Source: Actinomycetes bacterium
Lineage (GTDB): Bacteria; Actinomycetota; Acidimicrobiia; Acidimicrobiales; UBA8190
Direction of reading: 5' to 3'
Assembly: GCA_021819525.1 (NCBI GenBank)
Contig: JAKAQW010000010.1
Location: 1-41,914, forward strand
DNA: 41,914 bases
A program made the position numbers and the translations under genes. Numbering within the stretch: the first letter of the stretch is position 1; each line of letters opens with the position of its first letter. Below are positions 17,558-25,086 of the stretch, in pieces. Under the pieces are notes generated by a model, which was not told the DNA's origin, ran no database searches, and saw only the letters and a program-made list of their open reading frames with translations.

Positions 17558-18651
17558 CCGAGCTTCGAGCGCCGCGTCGGGGGGGGCACCGTCGGGCGGT
17601 GGTGGTGGGCACCGGGCTGATCGGAGGATCGGTCGGCATGGCGCTTCGGGCACGGGGGTGGCACGTGAGCGGCACCGACCAGGACCCTGCGGTCGCAGGG
17701 ACCGCCCTGGCCGCGGGCGCCATCGACCACGTAGGCGACGATCACGACGCCGAGCTGGTGGTGGTGGCTACCCCGCTCGGCTCGACCGCATCGGTCGTGC
17801 GAGAGGTGCTCGCCCACCACCGTGGCCCGGAGGTGGTCGTGACCGACGTGGCCGCGGTGAAGTCGCCGGTGACCGCGGCGGTGCACGACCCCCGGTTCGT
17901 AGGCGGCCATCCGATGGCCGGCTCTGAGCAGGTCGGAGTGGCTGGTGCGGACCCCGACATGTTCGTGGGCGCGACCTGGGTGCTCACGCCGACGGCGGTG
18001 ACCGACCCCGACGCCTTCGCCCGGCTGCGATCCGTGGTGAGCTCGGTCGGCGCCGAGGTGGTGGCGCTCTCACCGCAGCAGCACGACGCGCTGGTCGCTG
18101 TGGTCTCCCATGTCCCGCATCTCGCCGCTGCCACGCTCATGAACATGGCCGGGACCATGGCGCAGGAGCATGCCGCCCTGCTTCGCCTGGCCGCCGGCGG
18201 TTTCCGAGACATGACACGGGTCGCGGCCGGCGAGCCGCACATCTGGCCCGATGTCTGTGTCGCCAATGCCGCGGCCATCACCCGTGTGCTGGACCGGCTC
18301 ATCGCCGACCTCGGTGCCATGCGCGAGCGGGTAGCCGGCGGTGATCGGGCAGGCCTGCTGTCCGAGCTCGGTCGAGCGGCTCTGGCACGTCGAGCCCTTC
18401 CAGTTGGCGGGCGCGTACCGGGCGCGTTGGTGGAGGTTCGGGTACCGGTGCCGGACCATCCCGGTGTCATCGCCCACATCTCCACCCTGGCGGGCACACT
18501 GGACTGCAACATCTTCGACATGGAGATCGCCCACAGCACCGAAGGAGACCGTGGCGTGATGGTCCTCGTCGTCGACGCCGAAGACGCCGAGCGCCTCGCT
18601 CGTGCCCTGGCCGCTGAGGGCTACCATGCCGCTCGGCAGGTGCTGTCGTGA
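17554..18651 (+). CDS. tyrA: Prephenate dehydrogenase with ACT domain
   Basis: A 365-residue protein starting in the ATGA overlap with aroH. The N-terminal NAD(P)-binding motif is GTGLIGGS (19-26). Conserved catalytic segments include DVAAVKSPV, GGHPMAGSE (His in the active site) and WVLTPT. The dimerisation domain has VSHVPHLAAATL and RDMTRVAAGEPHIW. The last ~75 residues form an ACT-type regulatory domain beginning VEVRVPVPDHPGVIAHIS, suggesting feedback control by tyrosine. It oxidatively decarboxylates prephenate to 4-hydroxyphenylpyruvate. It overlaps cmk by GTGA. Confidence 0.95.
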   Translation: MTELRAPRRGGHRRAVVVGTGLIGGSVGMALRARGWHVSGTDQDPAVAGTALAAGAIDHVGDDHDAELVVVATPLGSTASVVREVLAHHRGPEVVVTDVAAVKSPVTAAVHDPRFVGGHPMAGSEQVGVAGADPDMFVGATWVLTPTAVTDPDAFARLRSVVSSVGAEVVALSPQQHDALVAVVSHVPHLAAATLMNMAGTMAQEHAALLRLAAGGFRDMTRVAAGEPHIWPDVCVANAAAITRVLDRLIADLGAMRERVAGGDRAGLLSELGRAALARRALPVGGRVPGALVEVRVPVPDHPGVIAHISTLAGTLDCNIFDMEIAHSTEGDRGVMVLVVDAEDAERLARALAAEGYHAARQVLS

Positions 18652-19664
18652 GCGCCGGCGAGAAGGAGCGCTGCCAGTCAGCAGGGCCGGGTCGCTTCGA
18701 CGCCGGTGGGCTGTCGCCGAGGGCGGGGGAGGCTGGAGGACCACCGACGGTGACGGTTGCCATCGACGGGCCGGCCGGATCAGGGAAGTCGACGGTGGCC
18801 CGACTGCTGGCCGCCCGGCTCGGCGGAGCCTTGCTCGACACCGGAGCGATGTACCGGGCGGTGGCCTGGGCGGCGCTGGCCCGTGGCGTGGCGCTGGACG
18901 ACCTCGAGGCCGTGCACGCCCTGGCCGACCAGGTATGCCTGGATGTGACCGACGGGGTCACCGTCGTGGACGGGACAGATGTCAGCGACGCCATCCGGAC
19001 CGCCGAGGTGGACGAGGCCGTGTCGATCGTGGCCGCGAATCGTGGGGTCCGTCAGGTGTTGGTGGCCCGCCAGCGGCGTTGGGTGGCCGAGCACGATGTC
19101 GCGGTGGTGGAGGGCCGCGATATCGGCACAGTGGTGCTTCCCCACGCGGATCTGAAGGTGTACTTGACTGCTTCGGTGGACGAGCGAGCCCGACGCCGGT
19201 CCCAGCAGCGGTCCCAGCCCACCGACGCGGCGGCAGTGGCCGAAGTGGCCGCTGCGTTGGCCCGCAGAGACGCACGCGACAGCGCGCGCCGGCACTCACC
19301 GCTGCTGCGCCCAGAGGACGTCGCAGCCGATGCCGTGGTGGTCGACTCCACCGACCTGGCACCGGTACAGATCGTGGAGCTCGTCCTCGCCCGCTGGCAG
19401 GGGACGCGAGCGAGCACGGGCGGGTCCGCAGCCCCGGCAGGGGAGAGCGAGAAGGAAGGCGAGAGCGAGAGGGAGAGAAAGACGGAGAGGGAGGTGGAGA
19501 GGGAGGTGGAGAGGGAGACGGAGAGGGAGACGGAGAGGGAGAGGGAGAGGGAGAGGGAGAGGGAGGCCACGATGTCCGACGACGAACGAGGTGAGCAGCG
19601 CGGCGGCGCATCTGGTCGTGTCGCGCCCGTTCAAGGTCCCGGCTGGCGGAGGGAGGCGAGGTGA
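18648..19664 (+). CDS. cmk: Cytidylate kinase with Glu/Arg repeat tail
   Basis: A 338-residue protein; usual Cmk is about 220-230. After a 33-residue variable leader comes VTVAIDGPAGSGKSTVAR (P-loop at 41-49), LLDTGAMYRAVAWAAL (CMP site), VVEGRDIGTVVLPHADLK and DARDSARRHSPL, all family signatures. It phosphorylates CMP/dCMP. From residue 251 an 88-residue extension follows that includes runs of Glu-Arg encoded by GAGAGG repeats (about 270-306) and a basic end. The extension is not part of the fold; it may be disordered, or a frame kept open by the repeat. It overlaps the acyltransferase gene by GTGA. Confidence 0.95.
   Translation: MSAGEKERCQSAGPGRFDAGGLSPRAGEAGGPPTVTVAIDGPAGSGKSTVARLLAARLGGALLDTGAMYRAVAWAALARGVALDDLEAVHALADQVCLDVTDGVTVVDGTDVSDAIRTAEVDEAVSIVAANRGVRQVLVARQRRWVAEHDVAVVEGRDIGTVVLPHADLKVYLTASVDERARRRSQQRSQPTDAAAVAEVAAALARRDARDSARRHSPLLRPEDVAADAVVVDSTDLAPVQIVELVLARWQGTRASTGGSAAPAGESEKEGESERERKTEREVEREVERETERETEREREREREREATMSDDERGEQRGGASGRVAPVQGPGWRREAR
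19441..19566 (+). repeat. GAGAGG-type purine repeat at the 3' end of cmk
   Basis: An almost pure G/A tract made of GAGAGG, GAGGTG and GAGACG hexamers, ending in about five successive GAGAGG copies (19533-19566). All periods are multiples of six, giving alternating Glu and Arg codons. The strand asymmetry (all purine) could form triplex or R-loop structures. Confidence 0.95.
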
Positions 19665-20347
19665 CCACGGAGGCCGAGACGGCCCCGCGAGCGGCGACAC
19701 TGGGGGTCTCCGATGCGATGTACCGGCGCCTGCGTGGGGTCGTCCACGGCATCAACCGGGTGTGCTGGCGCGTCGAGGTCCACGGCGCCGAGCACGTGCC
19801 GGCCAGCGGACCGGTGATCCTGGCGCCGGTGCACCGGACCATCGTCGACTTCTTCGTCGTCTCGGAGGTCACTCCCCGCAAGATCTTCTACATGGCCAAG
19901 GAGGAGATCTGGCGCTCGCCGTACCTCGGGTCGCTGGTGGGCTCGCTGGGTGCCTTCCCGGTGCACCGCAGCGGCACCGATCGCCTGGCGCTCGACCGGG
20001 CGCAAACGGTCTTGAACCGGGGGGACGTGCTCATCTTGTTCCCCGAAGGGACTCGTCGCCAGGGGCCGGTGGTGGCGGAGATCCTGGAAGGAGCCCCCTT
20101 CCTCGCAGCCCGGACCGGTGCACCCGTGGTGCCCATCGCCTTGAGCGGCACGGATCGGGTAGTGCCGCCGGGATCCACGGTGCCCCGTCCGGCGAAGATC
20201 CACGTGGTGGTGGGCCCGCCGCTCCCGCCCCCGGAGCGATCCGAACGCGGGCGGGTGCCTCGCCACCAGGTACATGCCATGGGCGAGGCACTGCGCGCCG
20301 CGCTGCAGGAGCAGTACGACCGGGCCCGGGAGCTCGACCGGCGCTGA
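19661..20347 (+). CDS. PlsC-like 1-acyl-sn-glycerol-3-phosphate acyltransferase
   Basis: A 228-residue protein whose GTG overlaps the cmk stop by 4 bp. The acyltransferase HX4D motif is H58-RTIV-D63, followed by the acceptor-binding motif LFPEGTRR (126-133) and the PVVPIALSGTD region, the standard order for PlsC/LPLAT proteins. It is expected to act at the membrane on lysophosphatidate or a related acceptor. Coupling of cmk with a plsC-like gene is seen in other bacteria, probably because CTP and phosphatidate feed CDP-diacylglycerol synthesis. Exact acceptor is unknown. Confidence 0.92.
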   Translation: MTTEAETAPRAATLGVSDAMYRRLRGVVHGINRVCWRVEVHGAEHVPASGPVILAPVHRTIVDFFVVSEVTPRKIFYMAKEEIWRSPYLGSLVGSLGAFPVHRSGTDRLALDRAQTVLNRGDVLILFPEGTRRQGPVVAEILEGAPFLAARTGAPVVPIALSGTDRVVPPGSTVPRPAKIHVVVGPPLPPPERSERGRVPRHQVHAMGEALRAALQEQYDRARELDRR

Positions 20348-20382
20348 GGACGACGACCTGGAAGGGGGAGAGCGAGGCCCTG

Positions 20383-20400
20383 TCGCCGATCGATCGGCGA
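20383..20400. terminator. Perfect 18-bp palindrome between convergent genes
   Basis: TCGCCGATC followed directly by GATCGGCGA is a perfect inverted repeat without loop. It lies between the convergent acyltransferase and ispH genes (20348-20508), so a bidirectional terminator is possible. It lacks a T-tract, so a protein-binding site is an alternative. Confidence 0.4.
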
Positions 20401-20508
20401 GGTAGGCGGTGCGACCGGCTCGAGTGCCGGGCTAGGAAGACCGATCGCCACCACCACTCGCATGCTGGGTCACGACGACCGAGCGCGAGCACGCAGGACG
20501 CGGCGTGG

Positions 20509-21555
20509 TCAGCCGGCCAAGGCAGCCAGGACGTCGGCGGCGGCGACGTCGCTGTCGGGGCCGGCCGGCTCCGGTGGGCTCGGAGGAGCCGCCACGCCGA
20601 GCGACACCACAGAGGCCAGCAGCCGGACAAGGTCGCGCAGCTCGGGGGGTGGCGGGAAGTACTCGTCTTCCTCGGTCACGTGGACTTCCTCGACGCCCTG
20701 ACGCGGGGCCAGGCGAGCCACCACTGCCGCGACGAGCTCTTCAGGAGCCGACGCGCCGGCGGTGACACCGACCACCCCGGTCAGGTGCCCGGGCAGCTCG
20801 TCGGCGCTGTTGACCCGCACCACCACCGGGCAGCCCGACGCGGCCGCCACCTTCTGCAAGGCAACGGTGTTCGACGAGTTCTCCGAGCCGACGACCACTA
20901 CGGCATCCGAGCGCCCGGCGATGGCCTTCAGGGCGCGCTGGCGGTTCGTGGTGGCGAAGCACAGGTCGGATCTTCCCGGTAGCCACAGGTTCGGGAACCG
21001 CTCCACCGCCTGGTCACGAAGCCCCGTCCAGTCGTCGTGGCTGAGGGTGGTCTGTGCCAGGAATGCGACGGGGGTCCCCGGCTCGATGGCGGACACCATC
21101 TCATCGAGGTCGGCGTCGGTCTCGACCAGGTGCACGGCCTCAGGTGCGACAGCCGCGGTGCCAGCGGCCTCCTCGTGCCCGTGATGTCCGACGTAGAGCA
21201 CGGTGTAGCCCTTGCGAGCCCGCACCTTCACCTCGTGGTGGACCTTGGTCACCAGCGGGCACACCGCGTCGACGACCACCCCGCCGCGAGCGCGGGCAGC
21301 CGCTGCCACCTCCGGGGCGGTTCCGTGCGCCGAGAGCATGAGCGGCGCGCCGGGAGGCACCTCGGCGACGTCGTCGACGAAGACCACGCCCCGACGGCGG
21401 AACTGGTCCACCACGAACTGGTTGTGCACGATCTCGTGGTAGCAGTAGACCGGTGGCTCGAAGATGCGCACCATCCACGCCAGGGCTTTTATCGCCTTCT
21501 CCACCCCGGCGCAAAAACCACGGGGAGCGGCGAGCAGGACGCGGTCGACGGGCAT
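20509..21555 (-). CDS. ispH: 4-hydroxy-3-methylbut-2-enyl diphosphate reductase
   Basis: A 348-residue protein from ATG at 21555; the longer frame to 21705 would overlap the divergent gene and gives non-family sequence. The three cysteines of the [4Fe-4S] cluster are Cys15 (APRGFCAGVEKAI), Cys99 (VDAVCPLVTK) and Cys199 (SDLCFATTNRQ). Conserved YHEIVHN, SAHGT, GHHGHEE and VGSENSSN are present. It catalyses the last step of the non-mevalonate isoprenoid pathway, making IPP and DMAPP. The C-terminal ~60 residues are Ala/Pro-rich. It is divergent from the DUF512 gene with a 47-bp gap. Confidence 0.97.
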   Translation of the reverse strand: MPVDRVLLAAPRGFCAGVEKAIKALAWMVRIFEPPVYCYHEIVHNQFVVDQFRRRGVVFVDDVAEVPPGAPLMLSAHGTAPEVAAAARARGGVVVDAVCPLVTKVHHEVKVRARKGYTVLYVGHHGHEEAAGTAAVAPEAVHLVETDADLDEMVSAIEPGTPVAFLAQTTLSHDDWTGLRDQAVERFPNLWLPGRSDLCFATTNRQRALKAIAGRSDAVVVVGSENSSNTVALQKVAAASGCPVVVRVNSADELPGHLTGVVGVTAGASAPEELVAAVVARLAPRQGVEEVHVTEEDEYFPPPPELRDLVRLLASVVSLGVAAPPSPPEPAGPDSDVAAADVLAALAG

Positions 21556-21586
21556 CGTCCCAAGCGTACCGGCCGGGGCGTACCAG

Positions 21587-21597
21587 CAGGTAACCTG
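21587..21597. promoter_or_regulatory. Palindrome CAGGTAACCTG in the ispH/DUF512 divergent gap
   Basis: CAGGT-A-ACCTG is an odd palindrome six bases upstream of the GTG of the DUF512 gene. The only gap between the divergent genes is 21556-21602, which also holds GCGTACC twice (21565 and 21579 region). Both promoters must lie here or within the genes. A shared operator is possible; evidence is sequence symmetry only. Confidence 0.3.
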
Positions 21598-21602
21598 GTG
21601 AC

Positions 21603-23060
21603 GTGGTGGCCCCCCGGGTGGTGTCCGTGGCGGCCGAGTCCGCAGCAGCCGTCGCCGGCATCGAAGTGGGCGACGAGCTGGTCGCTGTCGACGGGCAGGT
21701 GCCACGCGACGTGATCGCCTACCGGCTGCTGGTCGACGAGGCCGACCCCGTGGTGGAGCTGCGCCGGCGCGGCCGCGTGGTGGAGATGACGGTCCCGAAG
21801 GAGGCTGGCCAGGCGCTCGGCGCAGAAGTGTCGTCTGCGGTGTTCGACCGGGTGAAGACCTGCGACAACCACTGCGAGTTCTGCTTCATCTACCAGCTCC
21901 CCAAAGGCATGCGCCGTAGCTTGTACCTGAAGGACGACGACTACCGGCTGTCGTTCTTGTACGGGAACTTCACCACCTTGACCCGCTTCACCGAGCTGGA
22001 CCTGGAGCGGGTGGTGCGCGACGGGCTGTCCCCGCTGTACGTCTCGATCCATACCACCGATCCCGAGCTGCGGGCGTCGATGCTGCGCAACCGGCGAGGG
22101 GCGGTGAGCCTTCGGTGGCTCCGGGCGCTGCTCGACGCCGGAGTCGTCGTGCACGGCCAGATCGTCGTCTGTCCAGAGGTGAACGACGGTGCAGCCCTCG
22201 AGGCCACCATGGCCGACATCCTGGACGACTACCCGGAGCTGGCCAGCGTGGCCTGCGTGCCGGTCGGGGTGAGCCGCTTCTCGCCCGAGCCGTCGGTTCG
22301 TGGGCATCGGAGCGACGAGGCAGTCGCCGTGGTGGACCTGGTCGAGCAGTGGCAGGAGGTGTTCTCGTCGGTGCTCGGCCGCCGACTGGTGTACGCCGCG
22401 GACGAGTACTACCTGCTGGCCGGCCGGCCGTTCCCGCCGGCAGCCGCCTTCGACGACTTCGCCCAGCACGAGAACGGCATCGGGATGGCGGCCGCCTTCG
22501 CCGAGGGGTTCTTCGGGCATGCTCCGGCCATGGGGCCAGGGCACGGCGGGTTCTTCGCGTCCGTCGACGGGGCGCCAGCCGAGGGATACCGGGCGCCGAG
22601 GGCCGCCTCCGAGGCGACCGACGAACTGGCAACGGTGCCGGTGAGCCAGCGGAGTTTGGGGTCGTCGGACCAGCCGGGGGCAGGAGGGTCGGCGAACGCG
22701 CCGGCTGTGCAGTCGTCGGACCAGCCGGTGACCGTCGTGACCGGAGCCTACGGAGCCCAGGTGCTCCGTCCCCTTCTGGCAGGACAAGGTTGGCTGGCTC
22801 CGGTGGGTCCTGTGCGCCTGCTGGCCGTGGCCAACCAGTTCTTCGGGGGGACTATCGCGGTGACCGGGCTGCTCACCGGGCAGGACGTGGCCCGTGCCCT
22901 CGACCAGCAGCCGGCTGGGCACCGGTTCCTGCTGCCCGATGTGTGCCTGTCGAACGGGCGGTTCCTCGACGACCTGGCGCTGGAGGATCTCCCCCGTGCA
23001 GTGGAGGTGGTTCCCACCGACGGGGCGGCGCTACGCCGAGCGCTGGAGGGGCATCGATGA
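21603..23060 (+). CDS. DUF512 protein: PDZ plus radical-SAM-like iron-sulfur protein
   Basis: A 485-residue protein. Residues ~5-65 resemble a small PDZ domain (AAVAGIEVGDELVAVDGQ). A cysteine cluster Cys87-x3-Cys91-x2-Cys94 follows in KTCDNHCEFCFIYQLPKGMR, resembling the radical SAM CxxxCxxC triad, then YLKDDDYRLSFLYGNFTTLT and YVSIHTTDPELR, all hallmarks of DUF512 proteins. Function of the family is unknown. In clostridia and actinobacteria it often precedes the GTPase gene der, as here (ATGA overlap), suggesting a role linked to ribosome assembly. A low-complexity linker at ~320-370 contains SSDQP twice. Confidence 0.9.
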   Translation: MVAPRVVSVAAESAAAVAGIEVGDELVAVDGQVPRDVIAYRLLVDEADPVVELRRRGRVVEMTVPKEAGQALGAEVSSAVFDRVKTCDNHCEFCFIYQLPKGMRRSLYLKDDDYRLSFLYGNFTTLTRFTELDLERVVRDGLSPLYVSIHTTDPELRASMLRNRRGAVSLRWLRALLDAGVVVHGQIVVCPEVNDGAALEATMADILDDYPELASVACVPVGVSRFSPEPSVRGHRSDEAVAVVDLVEQWQEVFSSVLGRRLVYAADEYYLLAGRPFPPAAAFDDFAQHENGIGMAAAFAEGFFGHAPAMGPGHGGFFASVDGAPAEGYRAPRAASEATDELATVPVSQRSLGSSDQPGAGGSANAPAVQSSDQPVTVVTGAYGAQVLRPLLAGQGWLAPVGPVRLLAVANQFFGGTIAVTGLLTGQDVARALDQQPAGHRFLLPDVCLSNGRFLDDLALEDLPRAVEVVPTDGAALRRALEGHR

Positions 23061-24751
23061 GAAGCGACCTCGTGCACGGTCACGTGGCCGGGCCGGGCGC
23101 TGCCGGCGGGCGGGACCTGGCGATGGGCTCGTCGGCACCGTCGCCGGAGCCGGGCTCAGCAGGTGGGGTGGTCGCGGGCGATGCTCCGCAGGTCGGTGAG
23201 GTGCTCGACGGGTCGCGGCGCAGAGCCCCGGTCGGCCCGTCGGCACGGAAGCCGGTGGTGGCGGTGGCCGGCCGTCCCAATGTCGGCAAGTCGACGCTCG
23301 TGAACCGCATCGTCGGACGCCGGGCGGCGGTCGTCCAGGAGCGCCCGGGGGTGACGCGTGACCGGCTCGAGCTCGACGCGCAGTGGAACGGGGTGGGGTT
23401 CACGGTGGTGGACACCGGAGGGTGGACCACCAGTGACGACGATCTCGACGGCAAGGTCTCGGCCCAGGCCGAGCGGGCGGCGGCCGCCGCAGACCTCGTG
23501 CTGCTGGTGGTCGACACAGCGGTCGGGGTGACCGAGGAAGACCTGGCAGTGGCGCGCCGGTTGCGGCGGATCGCGCCCCGCGTGATGGTGGTGGCGAACA
23601 AGGCCGACAACGAGCGACGTGAGCTCGACGCCTGGGCGTTCGTGCAGCTCGGCCTGGGCGATCCGGTGGCGGTCAGCGCGCTGCACGGACGAGGAAGCGG
23701 GGATCTGCTCGACGCGGTGATCGACGCCGCAGTCGCCGCAGTCGCCGCAGTCGCCCCAGCTGCTCCACCTGCCCCAGGTGCTCCAGATGCGCCAGATGCG
23801 CCAGATGCGCCAGATGCCCCAGCGCCTGCCCGTCTGGCCAGCCACGAGGGTTCCCTGGGGTCGGATCCCGAGCGGGCTGTCGACGAGGCGGGCTGCGACG
23901 ATGCTGGTCAGGGTGTCGACCAGCTGGCAGGTGGTCCGGGGGATGGCGACGGTGCTCGGGGGGATGTCCACAGGGGGGACGAGTGCCCGGCTGTCGCGCT
24001 GGTGGGACGGCCCAACGTGGGGAAGTCCACCTTGTTCAACCGGATCATCGGTGAGGACCGGTCGGTGGTCCACGACCTGCCCGGCACGACCCGCGATGCC
24101 ATCGACACCGTCGTCGACACGGCAGCCGGGCCCATCAGGTTCGTCGACACCGCTGGCATCCGCCGGCGCTCGCACGTCGAGGAGGGGACCGAGTTCTACG
24201 CCATGGTCCGGGCGCTGCAGGCAGTGGACCGGGCCGACATCGCCGTGCTGGTCATCGACGCGACCATCGGCGTGACGCACCAGGACCAGCGCCTCGCCGA
24301 GCGGATCGGGGCATCGGGCAGTCCTGTGGTCGTGGTGCTGAACAAGTGGGAGGTCGTCGACCGTGACGACCGTCCCGAGGTGGTCGCCGACGTCGAGGAC
24401 CGCTTGGCGTTCTTGGGCGACGTCCCGGTCCTGAAGGTGAGCGCCCTCACCGGATTGGGTGTCCACAAGCTCCTCCCCGCCTTGCGGAGCGCCGAGCAGG
24501 CCTACCGCAAGCGAGTGCCGACAGGCGAGCTGAACCGCGTCCTGCGCGCGATCCAGCGAGCGCATCCGGCTCCTGGCGCCCGGATCCGCTACGGCGTGCA
24601 GGCGACGGCCGAGCCCCCGACGTTCACGTTGTTCTGCAACCGCCGCCTTCCGGCACCCTACCTGCGCTACGTCGAGCGACGGCTCCGGGAGGAGCTCGAG
24701 ATCGGGCCGACGCCGATCACCTTCCGGATCCGGGTAGGGAGCCGAGGGTGA
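23057..24751 (+). CDS. der: Ribosome biogenesis GTPase Der (EngA) with expanded linker
   Basis: A 564-residue protein; usual Der is about 440-490. It carries two tandem GTPase domains with P-loops GRPNVGKST at 72-80 and 317-325; switch/G3 DTGG and DTAG; G4 NKAD and NKWE. A C-terminal KH-like domain ends the protein. Der assists 50S subunit assembly. The extra length comes from a 65-residue disordered N-terminus and an ~85-residue linker between the GTPase domains (about 225-312) with Ala/Val and Pro-Asp-Ala repeats and a Gly/Asp-rich part. Both active sites are intact. It overlaps the next gene by GTGA. Confidence 0.96.
   Translation: MRSDLVHGHVAGPGAAGGRDLAMGSSAPSPEPGSAGGVVAGDAPQVGEVLDGSRRRAPVGPSARKPVVAVAGRPNVGKSTLVNRIVGRRAAVVQERPGVTRDRLELDAQWNGVGFTVVDTGGWTTSDDDLDGKVSAQAERAAAAADLVLLVVDTAVGVTEEDLAVARRLRRIAPRVMVVANKADNERRELDAWAFVQLGLGDPVAVSALHGRGSGDLLDAVIDAAVAAVAAVAPAAPPAPGAPDAPDAPDAPDAPAPARLASHEGSLGSDPERAVDEAGCDDAGQGVDQLAGGPGDGDGARGDVHRGDECPAVALVGRPNVGKSTLFNRIIGEDRSVVHDLPGTTRDAIDTVVDTAAGPIRFVDTAGIRRRSHVEEGTEFYAMVRALQAVDRADIAVLVIDATIGVTHQDQRLAERIGASGSPVVVVLNKWEVVDRDDRPEVVADVEDRLAFLGDVPVLKVSALTGLGVHKLLPALRSAEQAYRKRVPTGELNRVLRAIQRAHPAPGARIRYGVQATAEPPTFTLFCNRRLPAPYLRYVERRLREELEIGPTPITFRIRVGSRG
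23725..23817 (+). repeat. 9-bp in-frame repeats in the der linker
   Basis: CGCCGCAGT repeats three times at 23725-23751 and CCAGATGCG about four times at 23783-23817. They encode Ala-Ala-Val and Pro-Asp-Ala tripeptides in the linker between the two GTPase domains. Confidence 0.93.
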
Positions 24752-25011
24752 CCCGTCGGGCTCCGGCCGACGGCCACGGCGCCGGCGACTACGGCGACGA
24801 GGTCGCCGAAGACGAGCTGTGGTGCGAGACGTGCCAGGAGATGGTGCCGGCGGCAGAGCTCGACGAGGACAGCTGCTGTCCTACCTGCGGCGAGCATGTC
24901 GGTGGGCCTCGGCGTGTGCCGCTCAAATTCAAGCTGATGATCGCGGCGAGCGTCATCTATCTCGGGTACCGGGCATACCAGGGTGTCACCTGGGTCGTGC
25001 ACCACGTCTGA
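24748..25011 (+). CDS. Small zinc-ribbon membrane protein
   Basis: An 87-residue protein starting at GTG in a GTGA overlap with der. A Cys-x2-Cys pair (C26, C29 in LWCETCQEMV) and a second pair (C44, C47 in CCPTCGEHV) suggest a zinc ribbon in the cytoplasm. A single hydrophobic helix at about 60-80 (KLMIAASVIYLGYRAYQGV) follows a basic stretch. No enzymatic role is evident. The tight link to der suggests co-expression. Confidence 0.8.
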   Translation: MTRRAPADGHGAGDYGDEVAEDELWCETCQEMVPAAELDEDSCCPTCGEHVGGPRRVPLKFKLMIAASVIYLGYRAYQGVTWVVHHV

Positions 25012-25086
25012 CCGATCACCGGCCCGCCGGCACACCCTCACCTGGGGGGACAGGTACCCAGCGCTGCTGGCGGAGAGCGACCGCTC

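Noticed and set aside
22115-23056. Long N-terminal extension of Der in the same frame
   Set aside because: It overlaps the DUF512 gene, whose own frame has clear motifs; the ATG at 23057 in the ATGA overlap is the natural start.
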